64,000 nucleotides of DNA from Comamonadaceae bacterium OS-1 (GTDB taxonomy: Bacteria; Pseudomonadota; Gammaproteobacteria; Burkholderiales; Burkholderiaceae_C), in assembly GCA_027923965.1 (NCBI GenBank), contig AP026969.1:2480001-2544000 (forward strand). The letters are read 5' to 3'. Below the pieces are notes generated by a model. That model was given only the letters and a program-made list of their open reading frames with translations, made no database searches and was not told the origin of the DNA. A program made the translations under genes and the position numbers. Shown here one piece after another: positions 61,167 to 64,000 of the stretch; position 1 is the first letter of the stretch; each line of letters starts with the position of its first letter.

Positions 61167-61611
61167 AAGCCTTGCCCGTAGACCCGTACCCGCCCTCGCC
61201 GCGCTCCGAGGCGGGGAATTCGGTGACCACATGGAACTGCGCCTGCACCACCGGCACGATGACCAGCTGGGCCAGGCGCTCCATGGGTTCGATGGTGAAG
61301 GCCACGGTGCTGCGGTTCCAGGCGCTGACCATCAGCTGGCCCTGGTAGTCGCTGTCGATCAGCCCGACCAGGTTGCCCAGCACGATGCCGTGTTTGTGGC
61401 CCAGGCCGGAGCGCGGCAGGATCATGGCGGCAAAGCCCGGGTCGGCCAGGTGGATGGCGATGCCGGTGGGCACCAGCTGCCAGGCGTTGGGGGCCAGCAC
61501 CAGGGGCTCGTCCAGGCAGGCACGCAGGTCCAGGCCGGCGCTGCCGGGGGTGGCGTAGGCGGGCAGTTGGTCCGCCATGCGCGGGTCGATGATTTTCAGG
61601 TCGATGATCAT
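61165..61611 (-). CDS. dut: dUTP diphosphatase
   Basis: A 148-residue trimeric dUTPase. All five motifs are visible: [37 protein letters not shown] and the C-terminal [10 protein letters not shown]. It hydrolyses dUTP to dUMP. It follows coaBC on the minus strand with a 9-base gap, a common betaproteobacterial order. Confidence 0.96.
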   Translation of the reverse strand: MIIDLKIIDPRMADQLPAYATPGSAGLDLRACLDEPLVLAPNAWQLVPTGIAIHLADPGFAAMILPRSGLGHKHGIVLGNLVGLIDSDYQGQLMVSAWNRSTVAFTIEPMERLAQLVIVPVVQAQFHVVTEFPASERGEGGYGSTGKA

Positions 61612-61620
61612 GGGGGATAA

Positions 61621-64000
<2,380 letters not shown>

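Overview
The window is a high-GC chromosomal segment from a betaproteobacterium, most likely a Comamonadaceae member (Rhodoferax/Acidovorax-like). This rests on gene content: BktB- and PhaZ-type polyhydroxyalkanoate genes, PrpE plus a propionyl-CoA carboxylase/methylmalonyl-CoA mutase block, orphan RnfB, a K+-independent H+-pyrophosphatase, and a short two-hairpin dispersed repeat at many gene ends. It is an inference from protein families, not a database match.

Layout. 1-7.5 kb: the 3' part of a proton-pumping pyrophosphatase fused to an OmpA-like domain, then a type VI secretion cassette (VRR-NUC-like nuclease effector, DUF3396-type immunity protein, VgrG). The cassette is followed by a second, truncated copy of the pyrophosphatase 3' end and its terminator. 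7.5-12.7 kb: two tandem paralogous lipoproteins, a stand-alone OmpA-like protein resembling the pyrophosphatase tail, and a hybrid histidine kinase. 12.7-17.2 kb: tRNA 2-selenouridine synthase and selenophosphate synthetase, then a moaA-GNAT-mobA molybdenum cofactor operon. 17.9-27 kb: c-di-GMP and envelope genes (GGDEF-EAL protein, O-antigen ligase-like protein, DUF1345, GT-C and GT2 glycosyltransferases, ChbG-type deacetylase). 27-32.3 kb: acyl-CoA hydrolase/hydratase, intracellular PHA depolymerase, RnfB, a small periplasmic protein and an HD-GYP regulator.

32.4-41.8 kb is a propionyl-CoA to succinyl-CoA operon on the minus strand (mcm-meaB-pccB-pccA-bioB-VOC/epimerase candidate), divergent from a GntR/FCD regulator. 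41.8-51 kb holds an RHH protein, a GMC oxidoreductase with its Tat-exported small subunit, glyoxalase I, a second hybrid kinase close to the first, cytochrome b561 and a PA0069-type radical SAM protein. 51.1-55.1 kb is a visibly AT-rich island with two overlapping genes: a NACHT-like STAND NTPase and a RelA/SpoT-type nucleotidyltransferase. It is bounded by a truncated copy of the prpE 3' end on one side and intact prpE on the other. 55-64 kb: prpE divergent from bktB, then MOSC, diguanylate cyclase plus BLUF photoreceptor, racemase, dut, coaBC and the start of pyrG.

Three things stand out. (i) Two unrelated cargo cassettes, T6SS and NACHT-RelA, share one architecture: each lies directly after the 3' end of a housekeeping gene, with a truncated copy of that same 3' end at the distal edge and no integrase. 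(ii) The NACHT plus alarmone-synthetase pair looks like a two-gene defence operon that I cannot match to a named system. (iii) A roughly 60-bp repeat occurs about 16 times, commonly at the exact stop codon of genes and twice in frame inside essential-type genes (pccA, coaBC). In addition, a 24-bp near-identical operator links the mcm operon/gntR promoter to the prpE/bktB promoter, suggesting one propionyl-CoA regulon.
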